Shown: one piece after another, positions 26,726 through 35,748 of the stretch
How positions within the stretch are numbered: position 1 is the stretch's first letter
Layout: the number at the start of each line of letters is the position of its first letter
Assembly (NCBI RefSeq): GCF_000445445.1
Contig: NZ_ASXP01000003.1
Location: 310,001-374,000 of the forward strand
Direction of reading: 5' to 3'
Length of the DNA: 64,000 bases
Source: Sporomusa ovata DSM 2662
Lineage (GTDB): Bacteria; Bacillota; Negativicutes; Sporomusales; Sporomusaceae
Made by a program: the position numbers and the translations under genes
Notes under the pieces: model-generated
Databases searched by the model: none
Seen by the model: the letters and a program-made list of their open reading frames with translations, nothing else
What the model was told of the DNA's origin: nothing

Positions 26726-28098
26726 TATTTACCCGTTTTGGCGGCAGTTTGACTTATGCCAATTCTATTCACTGGGAAAATGCTGCTGTCAGCAAAGATA
26801 ACTTTCTTAATGAGGCAATTTTAGATGATGTCCAGGCGCTTTATCGCGCCTACTCCACTTTCAACAAGTTTAAAAAGGCTACCAATTTGAACCTTAATTC
26901 TGAACAAGTACACAACTATGGCACCCTCCTGGCCGGCCACACTATTGTAACAACAAATGTGGAAGATTATTTGAAACGCGAAGCACAGGGAGCTAAAATT
27001 CCCAAACCATCACATATCTTCCTTATTATTGGCGAAAGTTATGCGGAGTGGCCTTTACTGCCGGAATTTAAGGATTTGAACATTGCTAATGAGGTTAAGG
27101 GTATACTTGACAAAGATAACGCTGTTCTTGTAAAACCCTTCTTACCGGCAGGATCAGGAACTGCCATTGCCGTTAATTCGATAGTAACCGGCTTACCCAA
27201 CCTAAGTTTATATCCCAATTATAAACCTGAATCCTATAAAGGCACTTATGCCACCGCAATAGGATCGCAAATGAAGCAGTTAGGTTATAAAACCCGTTTT
27301 TGGTATGGTGGCTTCGGTTCCTGGCAACGGATTAAAGAGTTTACGTTAGCACAAGGCTTTGATGAGTTTTTCTCTTGCAGTGATTTCAACTATGAATCAG
27401 GAAATGCCTGGGGCAGCGAAGATAAGTATTTTTTTGCAGCAATTACTAGCTTATTTGCCGATAACCAACCAAGTTTTAATGTGATTTTAACAAGTTCAAA
27501 TCACCCGCCTTTTACAGTGGACTTAGCTAAGGAGGGTTTTGACGAAAGTATTGTTACGTCTGGATTAAATGACACCAGCAATAAAGAATTAATAAATAAA
27601 TTAGGACATTTCTGGTACGCAGATAAGCAGATAGGGAATTTCGTTAAAAGAATGCAGCAAAAATATCCTGATAGTCTGTTTGTGATCACAGGTGACCACG
27701 CAGACCGTTTGAACATTATCCCTAATCCCACAATATTTGAACGTTATGCGATTCCATTTATATTATATGGTCCTGGAATTAATAAAAATATGTTTGCAAA
27801 TAATGTCGCCGGGTCACATATTACTATTGCACCAACACTCCTTGAGCTAATCGCTCCCAAGGATTTTGTTTACTATACTGTGGGTGAAAGTCTTACGCGG
27901 GGAAATAGTTTTGGTTTCAACGACACTTTCTGGATTACCAACGAAAATATAGGAGAATTTGATTCTTCAAAAACTGAAATGTTATCTGTAACTCACCGGA
28001 TAACTGCTCCCAAACCGGATCTTACCCAGCAAAAACAACTTGTTGATGCTATGCAGGGGTTGTCTTGGTGGAGAATTATGAAAGGTAATCAGATTTGA
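26650..28098 (+). CDS. LTA-synthase-like protein, catalytic part (alkaline phosphatase/sulfatase fold)
   Basis: This holds the last membrane helix and the extracytoplasmic catalytic domain of an LtaS/MdoB-type phosphoglycerol transferase. Visible blocks are FLIIGESYAEW (metal Glu), GSGTAIAVNSIVTGLP (candidate nucleophile Thr), FWYGGFGSW, SSNHPPF and FVITGDHADRL (metal Asp/His). The open frame could begin at TTG 26650, but its opening codons continue the preceding frame, so it is really the C-terminal part of one gene beginning at 26132. It may decorate a glycan with glycerol phosphate. A terminator follows at 28101. Confidence 0.85.
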   Translation: MPQSTSIYAKTFFRTALLTCIALFMIFTRFGGSLTYANSIHWENAAVSKDNFLNEAILDDVQALYRAYSTFNKFKKATNLNLNSEQVHNYGTLLAGHTIVTTNVEDYLKREAQGAKIPKPSHIFLIIGESYAEWPLLPEFKDLNIANEVKGILDKDNAVLVKPFLPAGSGTAIAVNSIVTGLPNLSLYPNYKPESYKGTYATAIGSQMKQLGYKTRFWYGGFGSWQRIKEFTLAQGFDEFFSCSDFNYESGNAWGSEDKYFFAAITSLFADNQPSFNVILTSSNHPPFTVDLAKEGFDESIVTSGLNDTSNKELINKLGHFWYADKQIGNFVKRMQQKYPDSLFVITGDHADRLNIIPNPTIFERYAIPFILYGPGINKNMFANNVAGSHITIAPTLLELIAPKDFVYYTVGESLTRGNSFGFNDTFWITNENIGEFDSSKTEMLSVTHRITAPKPDLTQQKQLVDAMQGLSWWRIMKGNQI

Positions 28099-28100
28099 AA

Positions 28101-28147
28101 AAAGGAGTCGTTGGCACCGCTGCTTGGATAGCGCCAATGACTCCTTT
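28101..28147 (+). terminator. Rho-independent-type terminator after the LTA-synthase-like gene
   Basis: AAAGGAGTC-G-TTGGC pairs with GCCAA-T-GACTCCTTT around a 17-nt loop, with one G-T pair. It lies 2 nt after the stop of the plus-strand gene. Being A/T-flanked on both sides it may also stop the minus-strand core operon. Confidence 0.7.
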
Positions 28148-28243
28148 ATTGTATATGTATGTTACCTTACGCCAACCAATTGACCAAAGGTAGATGGACC
28201 CAGTCTAATACCAACGGCAAGGCTAACATTAGCGTAGACAAGG

Positions 28244-28266
28244 GTTAGTTTCTTTGAGAAACTAAC
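28244..28266 (-). terminator. 10-bp palindromic hairpin after the methyltransferase gene
   Basis: GTTAGTTTCT / AGAAACTAAC with a 3-nt loop, 4 nt past the stop of the minus-strand methyltransferase. No T-run follows, so termination is plausible but not certain. Confidence 0.4.
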
Positions 28267-28270
28267 TATA

Positions 28271-28906
28271 CTATTTCTGCTTCTGGGCTACCACTACAAA
28301 TTGTAGCGTATATAAGTCTGGTAAAAAATATTTTAATAATAACCGCAAAATATTTCGTGGCCTAGCTTTGATTTTTTTGACATTGATAGGTGAAATAGAT
28401 TTAACAACATACTGGTTATGTTGAAATAATTCCATCATTGTTTTCCGAGTAAAAAACCGAAGGTGTGTACGATCTAATAAACCACTTTCAACATACTCCC
28501 AATTCCCCTCAATAAATAGCTGGTTAAAAATCTTATAATGCCGAATATTAGGTATGCTTGCAATAAAACAGCCATCGTCACATAGGTTATTACGAAGTAT
28601 ACTAACAACACTCCAAGGGTCTTTCAGATGTTCCAAAAGGTCATTTGCAACTATTAAATCAACCTTACCAAGTTGAGTTAAATCAAATTCTTCAATAGAT
28701 GTATTATATACAGTATCTAGTTTTTCTTTTGCTTTTGATGCTGCCTCGGCACAAAGTTCAATGCCTGTAACTTTACATTGATAAGTTTGCTTTAGTAGTG
28801 ATCCAAAATCACCCTCTCCACATCCTAATTCTAATACTGTTGTAGGTACATTAGGTATTAAATCTAATACCTCTCTTCTTTCATAACAATAATATTCATT
28901 TTTCAA
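28271..28906 (-). CDS. Class I SAM-dependent methyltransferase
   Basis: A 211-residue Rossmann methyltransferase: motif I VLELGCGEGDFGSLL (about 25-39), VTGIEL, VDLIVANDLLEHLKDP (motif IV) and an RTHLRFFT block often seen in glycan-cluster methyltransferases. It probably methylates a sugar or lipid-linked saccharide. It starts with TTG at 28906, with GAGG 7 nt upstream. It is the last gene of the core-glycan operon; the acceptor is unknown. Confidence 0.82.
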   Translation of the reverse strand: MKNEYYCYERREVLDLIPNVPTTVLELGCGEGDFGSLLKQTYQCKVTGIELCAEAASKAKEKLDTVYNTSIEEFDLTQLGKVDLIVANDLLEHLKDPWSVVSILRNNLCDDGCFIASIPNIRHYKIFNQLFIEGNWEYVESGLLDRTHLRFFTRKTMMELFQHNQYVVKSISPINVKKIKARPRNILRLLLKYFLPDLYTLQFVVVAQKQK

Positions 28907-28990
28907 GATAGCACCTCTTTAATTAACAATACTTCGTGTCTAAGCCCTGTAATATTCCTATATATATATATACATAATACCATTAACAAA

Positions 28991-30115
28991 CTACCCTTGT
29001 TCTTTACTATTTTCCAAAAACCTAAAAGAATCCTCAAAGTACTCTTTATACTCTTGCTGTTTAAAAGAAGTTGACTTAGAATTGAATAACCTCATAACTT
29101 CTTCGTCTGTTCTAACTCTTTGCTCTTGAATCTTTTGCCGCTTTGCAGTAAGCATCCGGATATCATGCGTAAAGCCAGCAATTGCAATAACCTGTACTAG
29201 GATTACAGATGACCGGCCAATCAAACGGATTTTATTACGCAAAGAATGCCACCATATTATCTGATGTGTAAAGTAATATTGCTTAGGATTAATGCGTAGT
29301 TGCTCTGCTAAGCGTGCAAAACGACGCAAGATAGCACCAACTAGAAATTTCAGATAGTTGTTACTATCATAATTCTTGTATATCATACCCAAGGCATTTC
29401 GCTCCTGATGGAAAATTCGCCTATATTTTGAAAACTTGCCTGATGTTCCATTATGGCGATGATAGGTCACTGCCTTAGGCGACGTTACTACCCGATAACC
29501 CAGAATCCAAAGTCTCCATCCAAGGTCGACATCTTCACAATAGGCAAAAAAATCTTCATCAAAGCCGCCTATTTTTAGGTACACATCCCTTTTAATTAGC
29601 ATCGCGCCACCACAGGCAAATATTGTCTCTTCTTCCGTTTCGTGTGATTCTAAAGTTTCAATTGGTTCATTCCAACACTTTTGAACTGCATGGCCATATA
29701 CAGATAAACCACCCCCAAGACAATCAATGCGGCTCCCTTCCCAATTCAGAATAGTACCAGCAATACATTCAGCCTGACTATGTTTTGCAGTTGCTACAAG
29801 TTGTTCAAGCCAGTCATTTTTTGCAATCATGTCATTGTTTATTAAGGCCAAATACTCTCCTTTTGCTAACTCCGCTGCCTGATTATTAGGTTTGGCAAAC
29901 CCTTGGTTACTGTCATTGCAAATAATCCGAACATCTGCATGGTATTGTTGTAAATACTCTAGCGATTTATCTGATGAACAGTTATCAACGACAATGATTT
30001 CCAGTAATTCTTTAGGATAGGTCTGCTCTTTTAAAGAAGGAATACATTGCCGAAGATGGTGTTCCCCGTTGTAGGTTACTACAATAATACTAATTAGTGG
30101 TTTATTAACATCCAT
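28991..30115 (-). CDS. Family 2 glycosyltransferase (rhamnosyltransferase-like)
   Basis: A 374-residue GT2 enzyme: ISIIVVTYNGEHHLRQ, VVDNCSSDKS, LINNDMIAKNDWL, CGGAMLIKRDVY and CEDVDLGWRL, the pattern of rhamnosyl/galactofuranosyl-type GT2 proteins. After about residue 260 there is a membrane-associated C-terminal segment. Likely extends the LPS core or a second glycan. The gap to the next gene upstream is short (22 nt), so it is in the same operon. Confidence 0.86.
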   Translation of the reverse strand: MDVNKPLISIIVVTYNGEHHLRQCIPSLKEQTYPKELLEIIVVDNCSSDKSLEYLQQYHADVRIICNDSNQGFAKPNNQAAELAKGEYLALINNDMIAKNDWLEQLVATAKHSQAECIAGTILNWEGSRIDCLGGGLSVYGHAVQKCWNEPIETLESHETEEETIFACGGAMLIKRDVYLKIGGFDEDFFAYCEDVDLGWRLWILGYRVVTSPKAVTYHRHNGTSGKFSKYRRIFHQERNALGMIYKNYDSNNYLKFLVGAILRRFARLAEQLRINPKQYYFTHQIIWWHSLRNKIRLIGRSSVILVQVIAIAGFTHDIRMLTAKRQKIQEQRVRTDEEVMRLFNSKSTSFKQQEYKEYFEDSFRFLENSKEQG

Positions 30116-30137
30116 AGCCTAGCTCTATCTCCTTATT

Positions 30138-31232
30138 TTATAGGTTGCGCATAATTGAAACAAGGTTGTCGAATTCAATTGGAATACTAACATTGGCCGC
30201 CTTTAATATATTTTTGAGATAAGGATCTTTCTCCTTAACCGGATAAAGGTCAAACAGGGCTATAGACTTGATATTCTGTCTGGCAAACACATCAGCATAA
30301 AGTAACCCGGATGAACTATACGCCAGCATGGCTTGAATCTTAGAATATTTATATACAAGTATCTCAATGGGATCAGCGAAATCAGCAAAGTAAATTGCCG
30401 GCATATTCTGTCGATAATATGCTAACTTTTCTTTGTTCTCAAAAGGATGGGGTTTATAAACTAACTGTATTTTCGCTTCATTAGCTAATCGGTATAACCC
30501 TTCAAGTACAGTTTCTTCACAGCCTCGCTCAATCAATTTCTTATCTACATGAGTACTGCCAAGAAATATGATTGAATTTCTGCCTTCCATCCTCTCATCA
30601 GTTTGCATGCCTTGCGTTAAACTATCCAATGCAGCGTGGATAGCTTTCCGGTCAATGGCAACAGCTTGGGGCGAGTATCTCTGTAACAGTTCAGGCTTGA
30701 ACAAATAATCTGCGACTGCGGCCTTGCCATATCCGCCACTGCGCAGATTATAAGTCATTGTATTCGGAAACCTGCTATATAGATGAACAAATTTTGCCCA
30801 TAATAAAAACTCAAGCTTTTGAAGAAAACTTTGCTCTGGACTAGAATAAGACCATACACCGTCATCAAACCTGGCATAGGATGATTTCCCCGCTAGCTGA
30901 ACAAGCAATTGATTGTCAAATTCACGGTCTGCACCAAGATAAACCATATCCACATCACCGTGCGCAGACAGCTCAGATCGCATATCTGCCAGGCGTTTTT
31001 TTATCTGCCGAATCTCGGAACGCCTGACAATTCGGTGTCTACACATTGTAATCTTGCCCCAAACGCCTGTATCTGTTGACATCTTATTTACACAATACCC
31101 CTTATGCCATAGTTCTTCGCCCCTCGGGTTAAGAAGCATAAGATGGTTATAGTTTGGGCTACCTTGACTATAAGCTAGAATATATGCTGATAATAATTGC
31201 AACGGAGTCCGCACAACAAATAAATTATTCAT
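30138..31232 (-). CDS. Sialyltransferase-like glycosyltransferase (GT52/polysialyltransferase type)
   Basis: A 364-residue protein opening NNLFVVRTPLQLLSAY, the N-terminal signature of GT52/POLYST-like sialyl- and related transferases. Mid-protein YLGADREFD and the later VYKPHPFENKE (a HP motif) and AYSSSGLLYADV blocks fit the GT-B fold of these families. No CMP-sialate synthesis genes are present in this window; CMP-Kdo is made by KdsB here, so a Kdo-like or other donor is possible. The call is family-level only. Confidence 0.65.
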   Translation of the reverse strand: MNNLFVVRTPLQLLSAYILAYSQGSPNYNHLMLLNPRGEELWHKGYCVNKMSTDTGVWGKITMCRHRIVRRSEIRQIKKRLADMRSELSAHGDVDMVYLGADREFDNQLLVQLAGKSSYARFDDGVWSYSSPEQSFLQKLEFLLWAKFVHLYSRFPNTMTYNLRSGGYGKAAVADYLFKPELLQRYSPQAVAIDRKAIHAALDSLTQGMQTDERMEGRNSIIFLGSTHVDKKLIERGCEETVLEGLYRLANEAKIQLVYKPHPFENKEKLAYYRQNMPAIYFADFADPIEILVYKYSKIQAMLAYSSSGLLYADVFARQNIKSIALFDLYPVKEKDPYLKNILKAANVSIPIEFDNLVSIMRNL

Positions 31233-31388
31233 TTTACCTCAGTCCCCTATATCGTCTCTTCGGACGTATACCACCCTTCATAAGGTTGTCACAACTGTCT
31301 GGGCAATTGCAGGTATTTTTCATAAAATTGCCGAATATCTCCTCATAATAGCTGTAAAATAAAACTCTATCATTTAGAAAGGAGCAAT

Positions 31389-32303
31389 ATGAATACTATA
31401 CATATTGCCTTATGTACCGATAAGAAATATGCACAACACGCCGGAGTGACAATGACCTCTATTTTGCATAATAAAAAAGCCAGTACCCCTGTTGTATTTC
31501 ATGTTATTCATGATAGCTTACCCCAATATGAATATGATAATTTAAAACAAATTACTGATACATATGGGGCAGCTTTGGTTTCGCACGCCGTTGAGTCCAC
31601 CGGCTTCAATACATTACCGTTAGGCCCCTATCTAAGTAAGGCCGCCTATTATCGTTTGCTTATTACAAAAATTTTACCGCCTTCCATCAAGAAAGTGCTG
31701 TATTTGGATGTTGATTTAATTGTCCGTTCTGATATCAGCGAGTTGTGGCATACCGATATTTCTGCTCATTATGCTGCCGCAATTGAAGATATTGGCATAG
31801 AAAGTAAAGCTGGATTACGGGAAAATTTAGGTATGCCGCCACGAGAACCTTATTTCAATTCCGGAGTTTTGCTAATAAATACAACCAAATGGCGAGCAGA
31901 TTCAATCAGCAGCAAAGTCATTACTTTTATTAATGATAATGCCGGGAAAATACGCTTTGCCGACCAAGATGGATTAAATGCCATACTTTGGGGAAATTGG
32001 GTTGCTGTCCACCCCAAGTGGAATGTATATAAGGCCGCCTTTAGAAAGTATTATAAATGGCGTGAAAAGCGTAAGCTATCCAATGAACTTCTCCAGGCAG
32101 TTAAAAATCCTGGCATAGTACATTTTACCGGACCGCTAAAGCCTTGGCATGACAGTTGCCTTATGCCTTATGTTAAGGAATATTATTTTTATCTGGCAAT
32201 GACGCCGTGGAAAGGATACCAGGCGCCCCGCGCTACTATGCACCAATTATATCGCAAATATCGACAGCGATTTCGAAGATATATCATGAATTTATTGGAT
32301 TAG
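31389..32303 (+). CDS. Family 8 glycosyltransferase
   Basis: A 304-residue GT8 enzyme: IHIALCTDKKYAQHAGVTM, LYLDVDLIVRSD (DxD), PYFNSGVLLINTTKW, DQDGLNAIL and IVHFTGPLKPW, typical of LPS alpha-glucosyl/galactosyltransferases (WaaJ/RfaJ-like). It is the only plus-strand gene within the core-glycan block and has its own AAAGGAG site, so it is expressed separately. The 156-nt gap 31233-31388 must hold its promoter. Confidence 0.88.
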   Translation: MNTIHIALCTDKKYAQHAGVTMTSILHNKKASTPVVFHVIHDSLPQYEYDNLKQITDTYGAALVSHAVESTGFNTLPLGPYLSKAAYYRLLITKILPPSIKKVLYLDVDLIVRSDISELWHTDISAHYAAAIEDIGIESKAGLRENLGMPPREPYFNSGVLLINTTKWRADSISSKVITFINDNAGKIRFADQDGLNAILWGNWVAVHPKWNVYKAAFRKYYKWREKRKLSNELLQAVKNPGIVHFTGPLKPWHDSCLMPYVKEYYFYLAMTPWKGYQAPRATMHQLYRKYRQRFRRYIMNLLD

Positions 32304-32315
32304 GTACTATTTGTG

Positions 32316-33413
32316 TTATATTCCCTCAATAACATTCCGGGCCCGCGCTTTCCAACTGTAGGTATTAACTAAATCATGGTATGCATTATTTCCAAGTTTT
32401 TTTCTTAAGGCGGCATCTTTAGATGCCGTCCTAATACATTCAACCCATTGTTCCATATTGTCAGGTGACACTAACAATGCATTTTCTCTGTTGACCAGAA
32501 ACTCCTGCAATACCGGGATATTTGAAGCAATAATCGTTTTTTTCAGTGCCATATATTCAAATACCTTTAACGGTGACGTCCATTTACTGTAGTCGGTATA
32601 TGTATACGGCGCTAACACAATATTAAAACGCTCGTAATATTGAGGAAGTTCAGCCTGCCATATAAAGCCATAAAAACGAACATTATTATATTTTTTTAAT
32701 TTTTCTTGCCATTTTTGTATATCTTCAGGCATACCACCAATAATATGAAATTCAATATCAGGCATGCGGGAAATTAACTCGGCAATAATCCCCATTCCTT
32801 TGCGGGTATATAATTGTCCAACATAACCAACTTGATTTGATTTGCAGTTATCCTCTGAATCATTTGCATCCTTACTACTATCAGGGATATCTGCGCCATC
32901 ATGGGCCACTACAATATCTTTCGGTGATAAAAACGGATATAAATCCAAATATTCTTTTCTAAGTGAATCGGTTATAACAACCAAGCGCAGAAAATTCGGT
33001 TTCTGAAATAATTCACCTTCGCTTACTTGAGTACTTTTTCCTCTTGGTGAACCATGCGCTTCATAGATCGTAGGTATTCCAAGATCTATTAATGCGAGCA
33101 GACCTGAAACATCCCGCCCATATAATAAGTCAGGCTTGTTCTTCATATGTTCCACCCGATAGCGCAGCAAAGATGTATAGATCAAAAACCGCATCCATTT
33201 TGGAAAAACTTTTGGCCGCCAATATTTTAAAATATCAAAACATGGCCGCACCGAGTATTGTGCATAAACATCTTTACCTAGACTCCACCCAAATCTTGCA
33301 AGCAGCGTAACTTCGTGACCATTGTCGGCGAATGCCTGACACATCTTCATTACTTGTACACTATTTGCATAACGAGACGGAATTATTGAATTTGAGATGT
33401 ATGCAATTTTCAT
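32316..33413 (-). CDS. Family 4 glycosyltransferase
   Basis: A 365-residue GT-B enzyme: MKIAYISNSIIPSRYANS, PDLLYGRDVSGL, VGYVGQLYTRKGMGIIAEL and a donor-site region KVFEYMALKKTIIASN. The ATG at 33413 gives the family N-terminus and has GGAGG at 8 nt; the frame extends five codons further. It converges on the plus-strand GT8 gene with only 12 nt between stops. Sugar specificity unknown. Confidence 0.86.
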   Translation of the reverse strand: MKIAYISNSIIPSRYANSVQVMKMCQAFADNGHEVTLLARFGWSLGKDVYAQYSVRPCFDILKYWRPKVFPKWMRFLIYTSLLRYRVEHMKNKPDLLYGRDVSGLLALIDLGIPTIYEAHGSPRGKSTQVSEGELFQKPNFLRLVVITDSLRKEYLDLYPFLSPKDIVVAHDGADIPDSSKDANDSEDNCKSNQVGYVGQLYTRKGMGIIAELISRMPDIEFHIIGGMPEDIQKWQEKLKKYNNVRFYGFIWQAELPQYYERFNIVLAPYTYTDYSKWTSPLKVFEYMALKKTIIASNIPVLQEFLVNRENALLVSPDNMEQWVECIRTASKDAALRKKLGNNAYHDLVNTYSWKARARNVIEGI

Positions 33414-33456
33414 ACTTATTACCTCCATTTACCAATCGCCTGAAATTACTATAGCG

Positions 33457-34536
33457 TCACATAAATTTTAACAGGCTTGTAGCTAATTGCTCAGCCCTTA
33501 TTTTCCAGGTATTCTCTATTGCTAATTTAGTAAAATCAGTATCTTTGGGTTTCAACTCAAGTCTCTTAACCTGCTCAATAACATTTAGCGCGCCATCAGC
33601 CAAGTAAACTATGTCTGAGTACAGCGCCGCAAATACTTTTGCTTCAGGAATCGGGGTTGTAATTACAGGCAAATTTCTGGATGAGTATTCGAAGTATTTC
33701 ATGGGGCAACAATAGTAGTTGAACCTGTTATCGTTATATAATGAGAAACCACAGTCCCAATTCGTTATATATTCAAGCAACTCATGATGGGGCATGTATG
33801 CTTTAAAAATAACATTACTCGGATAACTGTTCTGACCTTCTATGTCGTTTTTGCCAACTAATTCAAATTTATACTCAGGAAGCTTTTCTGCAACTTCTCT
33901 TAGTAACTCCTGATTTATGCGACTCATTCTATCAGATAACATCCCTATGATTTTTCGAGAATGCTTACCACCTTTTCGAATGATATAATCTTGGGGAACA
34001 GCGTTGGGAAACCATAATACTGAGTTATTTACCTGCCTCGTCTCATCTGCTAAAGTTGTTGAAGCACATAGCAGTAGATCACATTTGGCAATAGCATCTT
34101 GTTCGGCTTTGTCAAATTGCTCAATCTTGATTTGATTTTTGGTGTAGTGTTCATTGCCATACTCAGAATAACGATCATACATATCATATACAACGATTAT
34201 CTTATTATTGAAAGCAGCTTTTATTTCAGCACATTTTTTGAAATCATTTGAAATAAAAATGGTCTTATCAATAAGTATATCTCCGACAGTCTTTTGAAGC
34301 GACTTTCGTTCAGCTGCCCAATTTTTTTTGGATAACCGTATGTATGGTTTATACTTGACAGATTTATATGAGATATTGCGCTGAACCTTATTTTTAAATG
34401 AATTAAGGACAAACTGTCCAATTGTCTGTGGCGCAACATAGGTTACTTGATGACCTAGCCTATTCAACTCTAATAATAATTCAAATCGAAACCAATTTTT
34501 ATACCAACTGTTTTTTGCCGAATATATGATATTCAT
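33457..34536 (-). CDS. Glycosyltransferase, GT-B type
   Basis: A 359-residue protein with a GT4-like layout: NIIYSAKNSWYKNWFRFE at the N-terminus, LLLCASTTLADE in the middle, IIGMLSDRMSRIN starting the second domain and MKYFEYSSRNLPVITTP at the donor site. The usual EX7E is not obvious, so the family is less certain than its neighbours. ATG 34536 follows GAGG. It lies in line with other core glycosyltransferases. Confidence 0.75.
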   Translation of the reverse strand: MNIIYSAKNSWYKNWFRFELLLELNRLGHQVTYVAPQTIGQFVLNSFKNKVQRNISYKSVKYKPYIRLSKKNWAAERKSLQKTVGDILIDKTIFISNDFKKCAEIKAAFNNKIIVVYDMYDRYSEYGNEHYTKNQIKIEQFDKAEQDAIAKCDLLLCASTTLADETRQVNNSVLWFPNAVPQDYIIRKGGKHSRKIIGMLSDRMSRINQELLREVAEKLPEYKFELVGKNDIEGQNSYPSNVIFKAYMPHHELLEYITNWDCGFSLYNDNRFNYYCCPMKYFEYSSRNLPVITTPIPEAKVFAALYSDIVYLADGALNVIEQVKRLELKPKDTDFTKLAIENTWKIRAEQLATSLLKFM

Positions 34537-34561
34537 TATATTGTCCTCAGAATTATATTTG

Positions 34562-35704
34562 CTATCTATTAAACAACTTCTCCAGCCTGTCCACCGTAAC
34601 TCTCAGATCATAGTTATCACTGATCGTAGTAGCCGCCGCTTCCATCAAACAACTTTCCACATTATCTGCCGCACTTTCAATTTGATCGCACCACTGAACC
34701 ACATCTTCAACCGGCACTAGAAAGCCATTTTTCCCGGAAACAATTAAATCCCTATTGCCTCCAATATCAGAGGCAACACACAGTAACCCGCAAGCCATGG
34801 CTTCTAACAGAGAGTTCGGCAAGCCCTCTCGCCGCGAAGGGAAAACAAAGATATCTGCTGCCTGAAGATAGTCGGCAACATTATCGACATTACCCAGGGT
34901 TAGCACCGAATCCTCCAGACAATACTTCTTGACGCTCTCTTGAATGCATGCTTCCATGTTATCTTGCTGACCCTGCCCGCTCCCGATCATTACCAGCATC
35001 CCTGCTGTTTTCGCGTGTGTGGTTTTGCACCAGGTTGCCAATAAAGTGTCAATTCCCTTACGTCGCGTAAGCTTGCCGGTATAAACAAATATCCGTTTGT
35101 CTATGGGTAATCTTAATTTACTGCGCAGGCTGCTTTTAGTTTCAGAACACACAGGATGGTATATTGCTGTATCAACGCCATTAGGAATGTTATAGATACT
35201 TTGTTTTGCAAAACCATTATATTCAAGCTCGTTCCTGATTTCATTGCTTATTGCAATAACGCCATCAGCTTGTTGCAACAACTTGAGCTTTTGTTCGCGA
35301 AAAGGCATGATCTTCTGCGCTAATGCCTTAATTCTTGAATTTGATTGCTTTATAACATGTCCGGCAGTGGTTACTTTGATAAAAACTTTTTTATGAAACC
35401 ATTTGGCAAACCGTATGGCCACAGATGCCAGTCGCCCCACTCCGTGTACATGGATAATGTCAAAGTCGCTTTTATAGTTAAATAATTGCCAAAAGAGTTC
35501 AACAGACGCTAAGCCTCTTCTGTTAAGACGAATAATTCTCAATTCGTTTACTACTTCCTGCTTTGGGGCCTTTCCGCTCCCTTTAGCAATAATAAATATT
35601 TGATGCCCGCGCGCCATGAGCGCTGCAGCCACTTTTTGCGCCTGTAGTTCCGGTCCGCCGAAAGGCAGTTCAAAATTGTTGAGAACCATGCAAATCCGTG
35701 CCAA
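34562..35704 (-). CDS. Family 4 glycosyltransferase
   Basis: A 380-residue GT4 enzyme: ICMVLNNFELPFGGPELQA, NIPNGVDTAIYHP, FVYTGKLTRRKGIDTLLATW and the donor motif REGLPNSLLEAMACG (EX7E). The start is a TTG at 35704 behind AAGGTGG (6 nt); the first ATG is five codons in and lacks an RBS. Confidence 0.88.
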   Translation of the reverse strand: MARICMVLNNFELPFGGPELQAQKVAAALMARGHQIFIIAKGSGKAPKQEVVNELRIIRLNRRGLASVELFWQLFNYKSDFDIIHVHGVGRLASVAIRFAKWFHKKVFIKVTTAGHVIKQSNSRIKALAQKIMPFREQKLKLLQQADGVIAISNEIRNELEYNGFAKQSIYNIPNGVDTAIYHPVCSETKSSLRSKLRLPIDKRIFVYTGKLTRRKGIDTLLATWCKTTHAKTAGMLVMIGSGQGQQDNMEACIQESVKKYCLEDSVLTLGNVDNVADYLQAADIFVFPSRREGLPNSLLEAMACGLLCVASDIGGNRDLIVSGKNGFLVPVEDVVQWCDQIESAADNVESCLMEAAATTISDNYDLRVTVDRLEKLFNR

Positions 35705-35748
35705 TGTCTTCCACCTTCTTACACTTCTTTAATACAGTTATACAACTA

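Noticed and set aside
26132..28098. Reading the LTA-synthase-like region as two separate genes
   Set aside because: The second frame has no RBS, its opening codons continue the fold of the first, and together they make one normal-length LTA-synthase-type protein.
28160..28266. Open minus-strand stretch reading ...LTLVYANVSLAVGIRLG... to a TAA
   Set aside because: No start codon or RBS, only about 35 codons, and it follows the methyltransferase stop through a hairpin. It could be a gene relic, but I cannot support that.
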